DNA of 64,000 nt from Parelaphostrongylus tenuis (GCA_019055375.1 JAHQIW010002123.1:1-64000); one strand, 5' to 3'. Counted from the first letter of the stretch, positions 10,580 to 23,288 are shown. Notes: generated by a model from the letters alone, not told the origin. Numbers and translations: made by a program.

Positions 10580-10695
10580 TGCATCTAAGAATGTCAAGTG
10601 GTGCGCAAGAACTCGACCTCAGGAAGGAGTTGGAGCTTTGGTAAGTGTGGGACGCGGGTTCAACTTCTCTCTGAGGTCGAATTTTTGTCGACCTC
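10580..10695 (+). repeat. tRNA-like repeat, family 3
   Basis: GTGGGACGCGGGTTCAACTT then CTGAGGTCGAATTTTTGTCG, with an upstream ATGATGCTACAAACATGCAT flank like those at 42.75 and 57.4 kb. Confidence 0.5.
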
Positions 10696-10800
10696 ATGAT
10701 ATTCCTACTTTTATATCTCACTTTTTACATCATCCCAATTCAATATTTTATCTTTTTTGCTTATTTTTCCAAGTTTCTCTTACTTCTGTGATGATTTCAG

Positions 10801-10930
10801 CTCTTTAGTTGCTGATTCAATGACTAGCTCACTGTCGAATTCTTTATCAGAAGCACTGTCGTCGACATCAAGTGCTTCAGATGTCGATTCGATTATCGAG
10901 GAAATCGAGGCGGTATTGATGATTTCTTAG
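10801..10930 (+). CDS. Possible serine-rich terminal exon
   Basis: A strong acceptor (GATTTCAG) is followed by a 42-codon frame to TAG, with SMTSSLSNSLSEALSSTSSA and SDVDSIIEEIEAVLMIS. Composition looks like a low-complexity acidic/serine tail. No upstream exon was linked and its phase does not fit the exons at 15.6 kb. Confidence 0.22.
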
Positions 10931-10979
10931 GCTTTACACTTTGACTTCCACGGACCCAACCTCTGCATGTCTAATCGGC

Positions 10980-11600
10980 AACGATGCTTCATCTCCTGTG
11001 AACTCTCAGCGTGGGAACGCATTTAATGTATTACTGCATTGTTTTAGTTATATTAAAAAAAAAGGATGAAGCTCTCGGCGTTGATCAATCCCTGAGGGAT
11101 GCGCCATGCATTCGACTTCAATTTTTAACTTCGTTTGAGGTGATTGAATGCATATCTGGCCTTTACAATGACTCGCGGTGGCCTCCCGCTGAACCGAGTC
11201 AGTGCTGCTTATCCTCCCAGATAAGTCTGAGACCACTCCGGTATCAATTTACCGACCCCGGAGGGATGGATGGCTTAATGAGCCATGAGCGCGAGATAGA
11301 ACCATTGACCTCGTGTGCGACGCAGGGCACCTCACACCACTGCGCTACGTGCGCTCTTTCAGTTCAGTTGTATTATTGGTGTTAAATTCCTACTTATAAT
11401 AACATCATATATTTTTGTGTAACATAACATAGGAAAATTACAACAGTACAACTGAAATGATACAAATATACATTCAAGGCGTTCCCACACTGAGGGTTAG
11501 AGATGCAGGGAGGTGGAGCAGGCCGTCCAGCGTTGCCACACTGGGAGCTAGAAATGAAGAGGAGGTCGGTCCACGGTCCCGAAAGGCTAGCAGCTAATAA
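10980..11600. repeat. Palindromic element (family I) interrupted by a SINE
   Basis: The left arm GTGGGAACGCATTTAATGTA at about 11010 matches the complement of the right arm CATTCAAGGCGTTCCCACAC near 11475. The SINE at 11060-11356 splits it. The right flank continues into the GGTCCCGAAAGG family terminus. Confidence 0.55.
11060..11356 (-). repeat. tRNA-headed SINE, family 1, copy 2, nested in a palindromic element
   Basis: Same head and body as copy 1. It interrupts a palindromic element whose arms lie at about 10990-11055 and 11380-11600. Confidence 0.8.
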
Positions 11601-11937
11601 CTTGCTAATAACAAAGTCATGTAAAACAGGGGAAATAAAACCGTGAAATCGTTGTGAGTGCTAAGATGGTTAGCAACTCCTCTATGTTTCGGCAAATATA
11701 TCTTTTACGTACAGAACCTCTAAGGAACTGTGGTCGGATTGAATAATGAGAAAGAACTATTGCTTGTTGGAACTATCTGAGTGGATGTTTTTCTCAAATT
11801 CTGACCCGTATTCTTTATAATTGTAGAGCACATCAACAGATCCACACACATTATCATAAAAGATGAGTGATAGAGCTATCGGCACTGATGAATTCTCCGG
11901 TGATGGATCATGCATCCGAATTCATACAAGCATTGTT

Positions 11938-12250
11938 TAACCCTTTCGGGACCGTGAACCCACTGCCTCTCCATCTCTAACCCCCACGTAGCAACGCTGG
12001 ACGATCCTCTTCACCTCCTCTGCACCTTTACCCCCAGTGTGGGAACGCATTGAAGTATCACTGTATTATTTTGATTAAATTAATGCTATTTACCTGCTTA
12101 TAACAACATAATACATGTAACTAGCATAGGAAAAAATAATACAATTGAAATAATGCAATAATACATTCAATGCGTTCCCACATTAGGCGTTAGAGTCGCA
12201 GACGAGATGGTGCAGACAGTTCGACCCTTGCCGGTTAGACACACAGAAGT
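11938..12250. repeat. Palindromic element, family I
   Basis: Begins TTAACCCTTTCGGGACCGTG and has inverted arms GTGTGGGAACGCATTGAAGT (12040) and ATACATTCAATGCGTTCCCA (12161). The AT-rich middle has no ORF. Confidence 0.6.
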
Positions 12251-12589
12251 TGGTTCTGTGGATATCGAACGGTTACCCGACTAGAAGAAACAGCTATTTT
12301 AGCGTATTTAGGATTATTTTCAGACCATATCAATAGCTGTGTTGGACAGGAAATTGAAAAAGAAGGTCAAATTATTTTCTTCAGGGTTCGTTTTCCTTTT
12401 TATGCATCCGTGTCCATACCAAATGCATCAATTTCAAACAGAATTTTTTTATTTAACCGATTTTGGCGGTTGTATGATGTCATAGATATACCCAATGTTA
12501 AGTGATATGCAAAATAATATTATTCCACTGCTAAAAGTGCACTGCTAAAAGTGGTTGAATACTAAGAATTCTACCGTTTGGTCGAGTGT

Positions 12590-13005
12590 TGTCTCAGGAC
12601 ACATTCAAATTTCAATATATCCCATAATTGTTATCTGAGTCAGCTTGTCATGTGGTCTGTTAAATAGGCTCTTGTACAACCCGATATGCGTGTTTCGGTT
12701 TTGAGCAGCCTCGTCAGAAGGACAGACACTTCGTCTTTAGGCAATCCTCTCGGGAGATGTTCAGAATACCAGCAATGATAATCGAGTGTAAACACTGTCG
12801 ATCTAAAGATTTTTCACTTGACAGCAGTCATGCAAATCGTTCGTCGTCGACTACTCTAGAAAGTGATTTGGGTTTTTCCCGAGAGGATTGGCTAAAGACC
12901 AGGGGCCTGTCCTACTGACGAGGCTGCTCAAAACCGAAACACGCATATCGGGTTGTACAAGAGCCTGCTAACATACCACAGGCTTATTGGCTCAAGTAGT
13001 AATTT
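12590..13005. repeat. Palindromic MITE, family B
   Basis: Arms of about 120 bp: CTTGTACAACCCGATATGCG (12672) and its complement ending CGGGTTGTACAAGAGCC (12966). CGAAACACGCATATCGGG and CCCGAGAGGATTGGC mark the right arm. The spacer has no recognisable gene. Confidence 0.65.
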
Positions 13006-13149
13006 TCAGATATATTAAAAAAGAATTCTGTTTAGTCGTCCAATACCCAATATCTGTCAGCATGACTGGGTTCAATGTCGATATCGACTTCCCAAGCCAA
13101 ACCGTTGACGATTGGTTGCTGGCAGATAGATATGTTGTAGCGTATAAAC

Positions 13150-13260
13150 AGTGGTGGCAAAACGGGCGTCAAAGGTACAACGGTTTAGAGCACTCACCTT
13201 CGGATAGGGTGAATTGCGATTTAGAGTCCCTCCTGACGCAAAAGTTTTGCACATCAATCA
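13150..13260 (+). repeat. tRNA-like repeat, family 2
   Basis: GGGCGTCAAAGGTACAACGG to CTCCTGACGCAAAAG, then TTTTGCACATCA. Upstream flank 12990-13140 shares the longer element's TATCTGTCAGCATGACTGGG segment. Confidence 0.65.
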
Positions 13261-13494
13261 ACATTCTTGGGTACATTAATTTCATTTCGTAATCAAAGTT
13301 CTAATCTAGACGGTTTTAGTAAAACTGATGCTGCCAGAACTTATGACCGAATGCAAGACTGCCGTAATAAATTTGAAGGTAATTTTTGCAATCTCTCACG
13401 TTAATAGTATCTGGTTTAGTGTTAGGTATCCATTTCAATTTGTATTAACTGCAGTATAATTTGTGATCCTTTTCCGTTTGGTAGCACAGATTTC

Positions 13495-14145
13495 CAAGCC
13501 TATCCCAGACGCTGGACATGAGGTTTTCATAACGAGTGTTGGTAAGCAGTGGGAAGCTTAAATCTAAAGCTAGCGCTGTATGTGGCCGGTTTTTCGGAAT
13601 AACCCTTTCATAACGCTGAAAAATGGAAATAAAATTATATTTCACTTCGGCCGCGCAATCCAACTATTACTACGCTGGAAGCACGAAAAGCACATGAACG
13701 CGTAGAGAAATTCTTGTGGTATCAGAGTCAGACGTGCACTCTGGAATACTTTCCAATTTGGAGGAGTAATCCCTAATCAAATGCAGCTCATTTAGGTGCC
13801 ATCGATCAGCAATCACGCCGACCCGCCCCTGCCCCCACCCCACCGCCCACATGTTAAGCAACCTCCCAGCTGTGTTGTAGAGAAACGCTTTCCACGACGT
13901 AAGCACAGCATCGGAATTGGTAAATTTTACGCTATCCACTGACTACTAATTGCCTAAAGAAAGAACTCTACACTGCGAGAAATATGCGCGTGTGTAACAT
14001 AATTTTATTTTGGATTTTTCAGCGTTATGAAAGGATCCTTTCAAAAAATTGGGCCAGGCACAGCGCTAGCTTGAGATTTAAGCTTTCAAATGATTACTAA
14101 CACTCTCTATGAGAACTTCTTGTCTAGCGTAAGGGATAGCCCTGA
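13495..14145. mobile_element. Long-TIR element, family A
   Basis: Ends CGCTGGACATGAGGTTTTCA and the complement of its right terminus ACACTCTCTATGAGAACTTC. Arms of about 150 bp share CCCTTTCATAACGCTGAAAA. No transposase seen, so it is non-autonomous. Confidence 0.65.
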
Positions 14146-14469
14146 AAATGTGTGCTACCAAACGGTAGAGTACCGAATTTTTCGTCTCTCACATGACCAC
14201 TCTTCACATACTGTGCTATCCCAAAATATGTTTCTTTTCGTTTTTCGCGCCCATAGCACGAGCAACTTCAGTTTTGGATCTGAACTCATCTGTTACTTCA
14301 CGATTTTTGATCTTTTCATGGCTGTCACTGATAAGATACTGAGGTCGAGTGGCTAGTGATACTCGATGCGGAATTGATCCAACAACCTCCCAGCGAACCT
14401 GAGCAATGTACGCAGCGCCCCAGCCTGACTATCCTGGAGATTGCAAGGAGATGTGCTCGACCATTAATT

Positions 14470-15608
14470 AACAACTTTCTTGACGAAGATAAAATTCTTG
14501 AGAAAACGAAGCGGTGAATCGAGTTCTAGAAGTGGCACAAGGGAAAAAACTGTCATACTGGTCAAAATAACTCACAAAGTTTCATTGGGTATTTATTGAA
14601 TAAACTCTCCCTGAAACGGTGAGGTGGTCACAATGTCGTCATAGATCATCATGGCATTTGTGTTTTTAGCCTCTGATCGGAGACACAAAGTCTGTCTCAG
14701 AATTTCTCAAACGGAGATTCACATGCCGCTGAGATATGGGCTCAGTTGAAACACGAAGTAGAAAACAGTGACCTTCTATCTAGTGAACAGCGTTGCCATC
14801 ACTACTAACAGTGTTCATTCAGAAAATAACTAATCAGAAATAAAAATATATAGGAACGATTGCAGGAAAATATGTAGGAAAGGTTCATTACAATTGGTAC
14901 CCACGTTTGTAGCCGTGGCTCCTCTGAAATTTCGGTTTGCTGCATAAGAATTAAATGATATCGATTACTCTTGCAATAGCTCCAATATGATTATAGTTGT
15001 TTTTTATTTTGGAAGAAAACCCAGATATTGTTTGAAGAAAGACATTCAAATCCTGGCACGCACATATGCATCAATGCAGCACCCATGATCGACTAGGTAT
15101 CAACCTCGACATCAAAAGAAGGACTCTCAGTGTTTCATTTGATAAACAGGGACGAGGCTGTTACAGTGGAGAATTTTCTGAATACAGTTCAATACAGAAT
15201 GCCATTCGATACAGTAAAGTAATGGCTGACGTATCGGCGATATCACCTTCTCCAGAGCCTGGAATGATCAAATTGGTTTGCAATGTACGGGTCAATTACT
15301 TTCGTAACCTGATAAGAAATTAACGTGAGATACAAATCCTTGATTCGTACAATAAATAACTATATCATATGATAACTTAACAAAAAGCTGTTTATTATTG
15401 CAAGCCAAAGATTTGTTTATCACGCTTATTTTTGATGGTCACTAAAGTGTTCAACTGAGTGGGGCTGCGAATCGAGTTGACCATTCCAGGCTTTGATGAA
15501 GACGATACCGTCGAACGTCAGCCATTATCTTTATTACATTGGACGGTTTCTGTACTGAAATGTGATCAATAAATCTTATTGAAAATAACTTCGCTTTTGT
15601 TCATCAAG
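14470..15608. other. No recognised gene
   Basis: AT-rich. The 85-codon frame at 15066-15323 shows no family signal. A short Penelope-tail-like fragment lies near 15480-15540. Confidence 0.4.
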
Positions 15609-16533
15609 AAATAACTGAGTTACATCAGAGAGTATTGAGCGCGAATTCTGTTCTCTCACTAGGTTTCGATGCTTTCCTATGTTTCAGAGACTTCAAATGC
15701 TCTTCAGAAAAGGCTATCTGAACAGGAAGGCGTGATAGCTGAAAGATGTAAAGGTGAGCCTATTGTCATTGATTTTTTTTTTGTAAAATCATGTTTCGTT
15801 TTCAAAAATTTCTAGGCTTTGCTTGTAATTTCGATGACCATGCTGTTTACATCAACAAAAGCAATAAAACAAACAAGACGGCACGTATATAAGCATAATA
15901 GCCCCCGTAACACATATTTTGAATACGAACCTCTTTGTGGGCACATACCACCTTTGTTAAAGAGTTACTGAAGCAGTCACCAGCAAACTATCCCTTCGTC
16001 CTTATAGCATGAAGTAGTTGGACAGTGGCTTCCATTTGCTCAGGGAATCCGAAAAATACTAGGTTTCTATTTATGACAAATTATTCTTCTTACTAAAAAG
16101 ATAGTAAGAGATAACTCGCCGTGCTCTCTTTTCGCTAGGCGTCCAAGTGAATGTAAACGGCGTCATTGATCCTCCTTGAGACCGCATGGATAATGTATTG
16201 CCCATTTTGAGTCAGTAGTGCTAGGGTTTTTTCATCGCGCTATGTATATTCATTCAATATATAGTCGGAAGGAGATTTGAATGTGCACTTAGTAAGATAC
16301 GAAGAAATCTTCCTGTATCAATCACCATGGTGCCATCCAAGTGGATTAATGTGAGTTGCAAAATTAGTCAAATGCTGACACTAATGTGATATTTTGGATT
16401 GTAGCAATGCACGTTAATTATCAACCTACATGTCATTCATACCTATAGTACACTGGAACAAAGTCTTTGCAATGCATGTGCATACACATACGCGCCTACA
16501 TAGAAATGCACATGTGTACGTAAGAGCGTACAC

Positions 16534-16604
<71 letters not shown>

Positions 16605-19142
16605 CAGATGAGTGCGCAGTGGCCAAGTGGTTTTCATGCTCGTCGCCGCGCACGAGGAGTCGGGTTCCCCCGCAACCCTTTAAGGCAGTCAACAACAACG
16701 TCTTTTACGATCTTCATATTACGTTTAACCAGCCGAAGAAAGATAACCTTTTGTTTCCGGAGTGCGTTTTTTCAACTAAACAGCGAATTTCCTAGTACTC
16801 AAATGATGGAAATTTGCTTTTACATAAGCTTTATCATTATGAAGAAATTAAATATCTTTGAAGGGAGTTCTTTGAACATGTTTTAAGTGAAGAAGAATAA
16901 CGCTCAGTTGTCCGGAAATTCTCCACTTTTACTACGAGTTGAGTGGAATGCAGCTGCATCATGAGCAGTGTGTCGTATTTCCTAATCCTTCATTAAACAG
17001 TGCTTTTTACCCATTAACCCATTAGGGACCATAGGAGTCATTTTGATACTCACCGTGCGATTTCGAATCTAACTCAGCTACTGTGATGGCGGCGGCGCTT
17101 CTCGTGGAAAGCAAGCGGACAGCCGGACACGCATGCACAGACATGCAGAACCGCTTATCTGACTGCCGCGCAAGTGGCGGCACGACGTCGCCTGTCTATC
17201 ATCAGCGCTGGTCCTCAAAGGGTTAGTAATCATTCGATAGCTAGAAAGATGGAGTTCGTATTGCCAAGCTTGGTTTCTGGAAATACTTTTATGCTATATT
17301 TTAACAGCAAGACGAAGATTTCATTTTGTGATCGTAAGGCGTCGTAATGAATTTACAGCGATTATTTTTAGAATTATAAAGTGCAATTTCGCTTCTAAGC
17401 AAACTCAGTCTCTGTAAAAAAGAGTGTCGTTGGAAAGTTTTGTAAACATATTTTCAGTGGAAAAAACGCCCAGTTATCCTATAAAGTCCTAATTTTCAAT
17501 TTGTAGGCCGAGGTGGAAAAGCAGGAGCAGTTTTTAGTTCCAAATTTTTTTCGTGTATTCATAGAAGTAGGGGCTGCGAAATACATGCTGCAGAAATGAT
17601 TCTGTATAGTATAATTTGCGCGATGAGCGCATGTGGCGCAGTGGTTAGAGGTTCTCTGCGTCGCACACGAGGTCAATGATTCGATCTCGCGCTCATGCCT
17701 CACCAAGCCATCCATCCCTCCGGGGTCGGTAAATTGGTACCAGACAGGTCTCAGACTTGTCTGGGAGGATAAGCAGCATTGACTCGGTTCAGCGGAAGGC
17801 CACCGCGAGTCATTGTAAAAGCCAGATATGCATTCAATCACCTCAAACGGAGTTAAAAATTGAAGTCGAATGCATGGCGCATCCTTCAGGGATTGATCAA
17901 CGCCGAGAGCTTCATCCTTTTATCCTTATCCTTTATTCATAGAAGTTTAGAAGTAATTTTCAAAAAAACTATATTTTGATTTCAAATAAATTTCGCAAAG
18001 TCATCAAATTCAGTGGGTTCAATGAGGAAATTAGACTGTGAGAAATCACTTTGTTGATAGTCCTTTGTAATCAGTAATACGTGTATCTCTATCTAGAACT
18101 CAAGTTAGCTTATATTAACTAGTTTTAAAGATGTCAGCTGATTCGAATTCATGTTAGAGATAAAGGAATGTAGTCAGGTTCGTTTGTATCATTAAGTAGA
18201 ATTGTTCGATTATAAGCGTGATTTTAAGGACATTTTTATCATCTCAAAATTGAAGATGGAGGGAATTTTGAGCGCTGCCTGAGCCATAATTGCACTAGAT
18301 CTGCTAAATTTCAGGGCACACAGAAATTTTTCACGTAAATCTAAGTATTAGCACGTTGGGGATGACGGACCCACAGCGTTAGCCCCGCACCATTGTGCGC
18401 CCGGCAACTCGCCAGCGGGTACCCCGCAATGGCATCACCTCGTGCTGCCGTCCATCGGCTAGAAGGTTCGTGGTACAGTTCATAACCACGACGCTTTAAT
18501 GCAGTTTTATAATTCTCTTGTTTTCAATACAATATGCTCAAATTACTGACGTGTCATATCTCATTTAGTAACATCGTAACACAAGCGATCAATTTATTAA
18601 GTATTTATTCTTCAACATTTTTTCAACGATACGCAATTTAAGCAATACTTGCAACATGATATATTCACATTTAACATATTGAGCTTAAAATAGAATAGCA
18701 AATCACATAAAATTGGAAATAGCAAGAAGAAATTCCAAAAAAAAGTTAGATACGCCATGTTACCCCATAATCTACGTTTCGTATCGAAAAGTAGTGAAGT
18801 GCTAGACAGCTGAGCGTCACCAAAAAAAAACTACAGTGAAGCGCCTTTCTAGGGGATCAAACCAGCAGTTTTCTTCCCGATAACGGCTGCGGCATTCGTC
18901 ATTGCGAGTGCTCTCCGTTGACCTGCCGCGCGCGACGGGGCCACGGTAGCGCTGTGTCGTCCCCAATGTGTAAATGTTCATACAAAGCAGTGTTTGAAAT
19001 TGTTTTAGAAATTGAGGCACTGAAAGATTCCAAAAACAAACTATCTATGAAAGCAGAGAAGTTATCTGCTAGGATTGAAAAACTTCGCGAGAAATACGAT
19101 CTTATGAGAACAGTATTGGAAGTGAATAAAGAAAAATACTGA
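15609..19142 (+). CDS. 3' end of a coiled-coil protein gene
   Basis: Three exons in phase: 15609-15662 (tentative), 15688-15753 and 19009-19142, ending at TGA. They encode TSNALQKRLSEQEGVIAERC, then EIEALKDSKNKLSMKAEKLS and REKYDLMRTVLEVNKEKY. The sequence is rich in K, E, L and S with heptad spacing, so a C-terminal coiled coil. The donor AAAG-GTGAGC and acceptor TTTTAG give a clean phase-1 join across a 3.25-kb repeat-filled intron. The proposed intron before 15688 is only 25 nt, so the first exon is doubtful. The style recalls coiled coils of nucleoporin Nup88, but I cannot assign it. Upstream exons were not found. Confidence 0.5.
16539..16605. repeat. TA microsatellite
   Basis: Nearly pure (TA)n of about 65 bp broken by single C's, giving spurious Tyr/Ile frames on both strands. 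Confidence 0.95.
16605..16690 (+). repeat. tRNA-like segment beside a TA microsatellite
   Basis: GATGAGTGCGCAGTGGCCAA, GTGGTTTTCATGCTCG and GTCGGGTTCCCCCGCAACCC resemble a class II tRNA A-box and B-box. It directly follows the TA tract, as a SINE head would after a target or tail repeat. Confidence 0.4.
17015..17226. repeat. GC-rich MITE-like element, family L
   Basis: Ends TTAACCCATTAGGGACCATA and TGGTCCTCAAAGGGTTAG are inverted. The GC-rich core contains GGCGGCACGACGTCGCC. It matches the 8.36-kb copy in layout. Confidence 0.5.
17625..17933 (+). repeat. tRNA-headed SINE, family 1, copy 3
   Basis: Head GAGCGC...GCGCTCA, with the six-base ends complementary like a tRNA acceptor stem, A-box TGGCGCAGTGG and a B-box-like segment. 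The tail is CATCCTTTTATCCTTATCC. One of the best-preserved copies, inside the large intron of the coiled-coil gene. Confidence 0.85.
18345..18975. repeat. Inverted GC-rich blocks flanking an AT-rich interior
   Basis: GCACGTTGGGGATGACGGAC at 18350 and, in complement, CACATTGGGGACGACACAGC at 18970 are similar inverted ends. They suggest a non-autonomous DNA element just upstream of the last exon of the coiled-coil gene. Confidence 0.4.
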
Positions 19143-19909
19143 GTTAATCAGTTCAGGTCAGTTATGTCTCATTTGCACATGTTTTGTTTCGGTTTATGCT
19201 TTGTTCACGTTAGCTGTACTCGTTTCTAGTGCTTGCACTTAAGATATTGTGACGATCTAGCGTACAAAACATGTGCTTGTCAAATAATGAAAAGATTTCA
19301 GGCCTTCTTATATGTCAAGAACTTGACGAGCAAAACACTCTGTCCTCCTCCTTCTCAAGAAAACTTCACTTGTTTGATATATGCTTTATATTGGATGTCA
19401 CATGATTTCTTTCGCGGGTGTTGTTTTGTTCTGTATTTCCTCTATTTGAGATAGGGTTGTGGCCTAAAGGCTGTGGTATGTTGGAGGATGTTGTGGTTGC
19501 TTAATCGTCATGCCGTAGCTCCATCGTTCAATATCTAAATGAAATAGGCTATCACAAAGTGGTACTTTCATGGATACCACATGTATGCTGTGAAGATTAC
19601 GCGCTTTGTTTTCCGAGAATGGCAGTGCGCTGTTCTGGTGTACCGCTCGGCAATAAGCAGTTACTAAATGCCGACGTGTACGGAGATAAGTGGGGAAATT
19701 GGCAGCAAATGCGAGGGAAAACGCCTAAAGCGACTGAGTGTTGCCATTCTTTAGGTAACTCTCAGACCCGTGCATTGCAAAGTTGATTCGCCATTTGGAG
19801 GGATTGGGCTGGAGTACGGTATCACATCTATCGTATAGCTGTGATAAAGCTCCATCATAGTGTTATTACTCTTCTTTTCCGTTAACCGAGAACAAATGAA
19901 AAACTGATA

Positions 19910-20610
19910 TCATTCGCTGGATAAGAAGTTACAAGGGAGTGTTAATAATCATTCGAAAGTTTCAAAACATTTTATAACGCTGGGAAATCAAAAATAAAGA
20001 TTTGTTTAACGTGACCAAGCAGTCTTTTTTTTCCTTTTCTCGCTTGTATTCCGCTGTACAAAACTACTTCTTTAGACTGCTACTGCTCTTTTGATAGCGC
20101 TGTAGGAACAATAACACAATTATGTTTTACACCTTGCCGGACAGAGCTCCTTTAGACTTTTGGTAATCATTGAATTACGTAAGTTTCATGGCTTCAAGAC
20201 TGAACTTATTTTCTGGAAAGATCGTTTCCCTGCAGTGACAGGGAAAATGATGTTGAGTTTCACAGATTCGGCGAGCTTGTTTACCGACCAAGCCAAAGGC
20301 TGGAGGGAGTGCAACTTGTTTTCAGTTGATAATTTTTTCTTTCGCTTCGAAAGAAGCTCCATATAGAACGATTGATTTAGAAACTACGAGATTTACTGTA
20401 CAGGTTCATATGCTTTTCGTTCTTCCCGCGAAGTATACGCGTGAGAAAAATGAAAGTGCGTAGAGTGTGTGTGAAACATAATTTTATTTGAATACTACAG
20501 CGTTATGAAAGGGTCTTTCAAAAAGGGCTGCGTGTAGCTGTTTTCAGAGAATTAAGCTTTCAAAACTTTTTATTCTATGAAAGCTTCTTGTCCATCGAAT
20601 GAAGTCGGCT
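19910..20610. mobile_element. Long-TIR element, family A, diverged
   Basis: Left AGGGAGTGTTAATAATCATT and ATTTTATAACGCTGGGAAAT; right ACAGCGTTATGAAAGGGTCT and AAGCTTCTTGTCCATCG. The short frames inside show no recognisable domain. Confidence 0.55.
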
Positions 20611-21919
20611 TTTCATGTGCCTCTAGATAACCGAAAAAGAACCATTATAATCTGGCGCCCTGAGGCAGCATTAAGGGGGGAAAATTTGAATATTACAAGT
20701 AGCTTAGAAGTGACCTCACCGACTTCTTTGGTCTCCAACTTCGTTTTTTCTGGGAGAAGCCATCAAAATTTTTCCATTATATAGTTGGATATTATTGCTC
20801 GTGATGGTGATTATAATACTGATTGGTTAATTTTGGAGTAAAGTAAAGCAACTGAATCGACTAAATTGTCGAATGCAAAAGAATCTGTGGGGTAACCTAA
20901 TATCTTAGCTTAAATCATGAAATCTTCTCATTCATCTATTGGGTTCGTGGAAGCTGTTTTGGTGTTGCTTATTTTCATGAAATTGTTCGATCTTATCACC
21001 TCATTCGTGATAACTCTGATGTTGAGAGTGTTTCTCATTCTCTCCCATTTACTCACCGGTCACGGGCGGTATCGCTCAATCAGTTCACTATGGCAAGTCG
21101 TTTTCTATACTGTATCGTACTTTGTGCTTGTATTCTAGGTGTATTTTGCATAATTGTACAAGAAAAGTCAATTTTTAATTGAATTATATGTTGGTCGTAG
21201 CTGATGAACAAATTTGTGACAACACGGTTTATACATGACCCTGCGTTACCAGCATTTGCGCCTTCCTGCTCTTAACAATAACATCTCGTATTGTGATGAA
21301 CTTTGCGAAATAAAGTGAATTCAGTAAAATCTGTAGATTTTTTTTCGATACATTGCATCTCTCGATTTGTTTAGCGGTGATAATCTGACTCCTTGGAGAT
21401 CATGCAACATGTTTTTTCCCCTTTTTGGACCGGAGAAGGTTTGCTGACTACAACTAGGATTTGTCTAAGGCAGCGTTTGAAACGACAGTGAACTATGGAG
21501 TTAGTGATCGACCGCTAAACTGTGTCGAATTTAATAATCGCTATCCTTGAAGACTTTCTCCGTGGTAAATCAGGTGGGAACTAGAATCAATTTATCAAGA
21601 GTCTATCTCAGGAAGCGGCCGGACACAAAACAGAATACGATAGTAAGGCGCATGGGTGTTGGAAGAGTAAGCTTTGCTTTGAACACTAATTCTGATCGGA
21701 GGGATATACTTGTTGCGTACACGAAATAACACGATGATTCCCCTTTGCCGATGAGCCGATGAGTGAAATATTACGGACTTGACAAACCTGTAGAGGAGTG
21801 TCATGGTTACCTTTTGTATTATGTTTGTTTCGCATCATGAGATCTCCACCTAAATTTCCGAACTTGATCCAAAAAATCAAAATTTATTTTTCCAAGTAAT
21901 CGAAAGTATCAAATAATTT
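20611..21919. other. No recognised gene
   Basis: Short frames only. The one at 20917-21138 is hydrophobic, but has no family motif or splice support. Confidence 0.35.
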
Positions 21920-22460
21920 TAATTGAAGTATTCTCCGTCTGCCTGGATGCAAATCTGCCAAGGGACAACGACAACGGCTTTTGAAGAAGATACACTTCTC
22001 ATCAATGATGACATTTCTGTTCAAAAACGATGCGCAGCGATAACGCCGACGATGAGCTTGCGCAATTTACTTTCTTTTGTTCTTCTGAGCTTGTATGAGA
22101 TTGTGCGGAATTCAATTGCACTTGCGCCATTTCTTGCCTGCATCTTTCAAAATCTTCCGGATCCGCTCGTCTGAACATGGAAATCATCGGCCAAGTCAGC
22201 CGTTGACAAAATCGGAGCTTTTTCAATCGCTTCAAATGACTGCTTCTCGATCAATTTCACGCAGTCTTTTGGATCTTGGTTGATCGGCCAAATCAGTATC
22301 ACCATAGCGAAACTTCGTAAACCATTCATACACCGTGGTTGTACCCATAACTTGGCGGCCTTTTGGACGATTGATGCTGTTAAACTCGTAAAACAGTAAG
22401 TTGCGAATAACTTCCCGTTGCGACTCCATTGTTGGACAAGTATGCGCAAAAATATACCAA
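21920..22460 (-). pseudogene. Mariner transposase remnant
   Basis: The minus strand shows RNLLFYEFNSINRPKGRQVM, VYEWFTKFRYGDTDLADQPR and REIDREAVI, matching the helix-turn-helix end of mariner transposases. After frameshifts comes FLNRNVIIDEK near 22010, resembling the catalytic DEK block. I did not find its terminal repeats. Non-functional. Confidence 0.65.
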
Positions 22461-23288
22461 ACGATGCGCAAGAAAATTCTGCACAAGATAGGTAAGAGAG
22501 AAATTTGTTTTTGTGAGAAAATTCTAATTTTCTGTATCAAGAAGGGAAACATAGTTGGAGACCTAATACGCTTTCGTTTAAGATTTTCTTGGAGTAAAAA
22601 TTACTATGTAAATTTGAACCTTATTGGAAATCTTAATGCAAATGCGAAGGAAGCAAGGAACGACGTCGCATTCGAAGACACTTTGGTTTTGGTTGACAAA
22701 TTCCTCCTGATTTTTTCGCTGCTCTCTTCTTGAGATACAAACTTCGTTGGGAACACATAAAAAGGCTATTCATGAACCTCAGAAATCTGAACTTCCTCGT
22801 ATTTGAATAGGAGTTTTGAAGAGAACTTTAACATCTTAGCTACTCAATTGTCCATGGTCTTCCTATGTATCTACAAAAAAATGCATTTAATATCACTGAG
22901 ACTGGAAACAGTATGTCTCCTTGTACTTGGTGATTGAATTGCGTACTCGTACATCACGGCAGTGATATTCCATCGCTTCATTCTTTTTCCTCCTACTCGA
23001 TCAAAAAATACTGCGGAAACGAGTAACGAAATGCTGTGGAAACGAGTACGTTAATTTTGAAGTCAAAGAATAACGAATATATTATCCAATATTTCATACA
23101 GTGACAAACGCGAGGCCTTAGCTTATTACCTCCCCCCGAATTCCTTTTGCAACCCGGTGGGACGCTTACTCGCATAAGCGGAGTTCACAACGATAGGTAT
23201 AAAGTTCGTAGGAGACTCACTGATAATGATGATAATTCATTCTCGACTGTTTACGTAGATCTCGTCAAAAACAGCGATAATTTGATAA

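Noticed and set aside
16426..16698. Tyr/Ile-rich frames on both strands
   Set aside because: Translation of a TA microsatellite; the same applies at 60828-61052 and 61864-62267.
20917..21138. Hydrophobic 73-codon frame
   Set aside because: Composition follows AT-rich DNA; no splice sites or homologous family recognised.
22401..22733. Plus-strand 110-codon frame
   Set aside because: Its left part is antisense to the mariner remnant and the rest has no protein-like signal.
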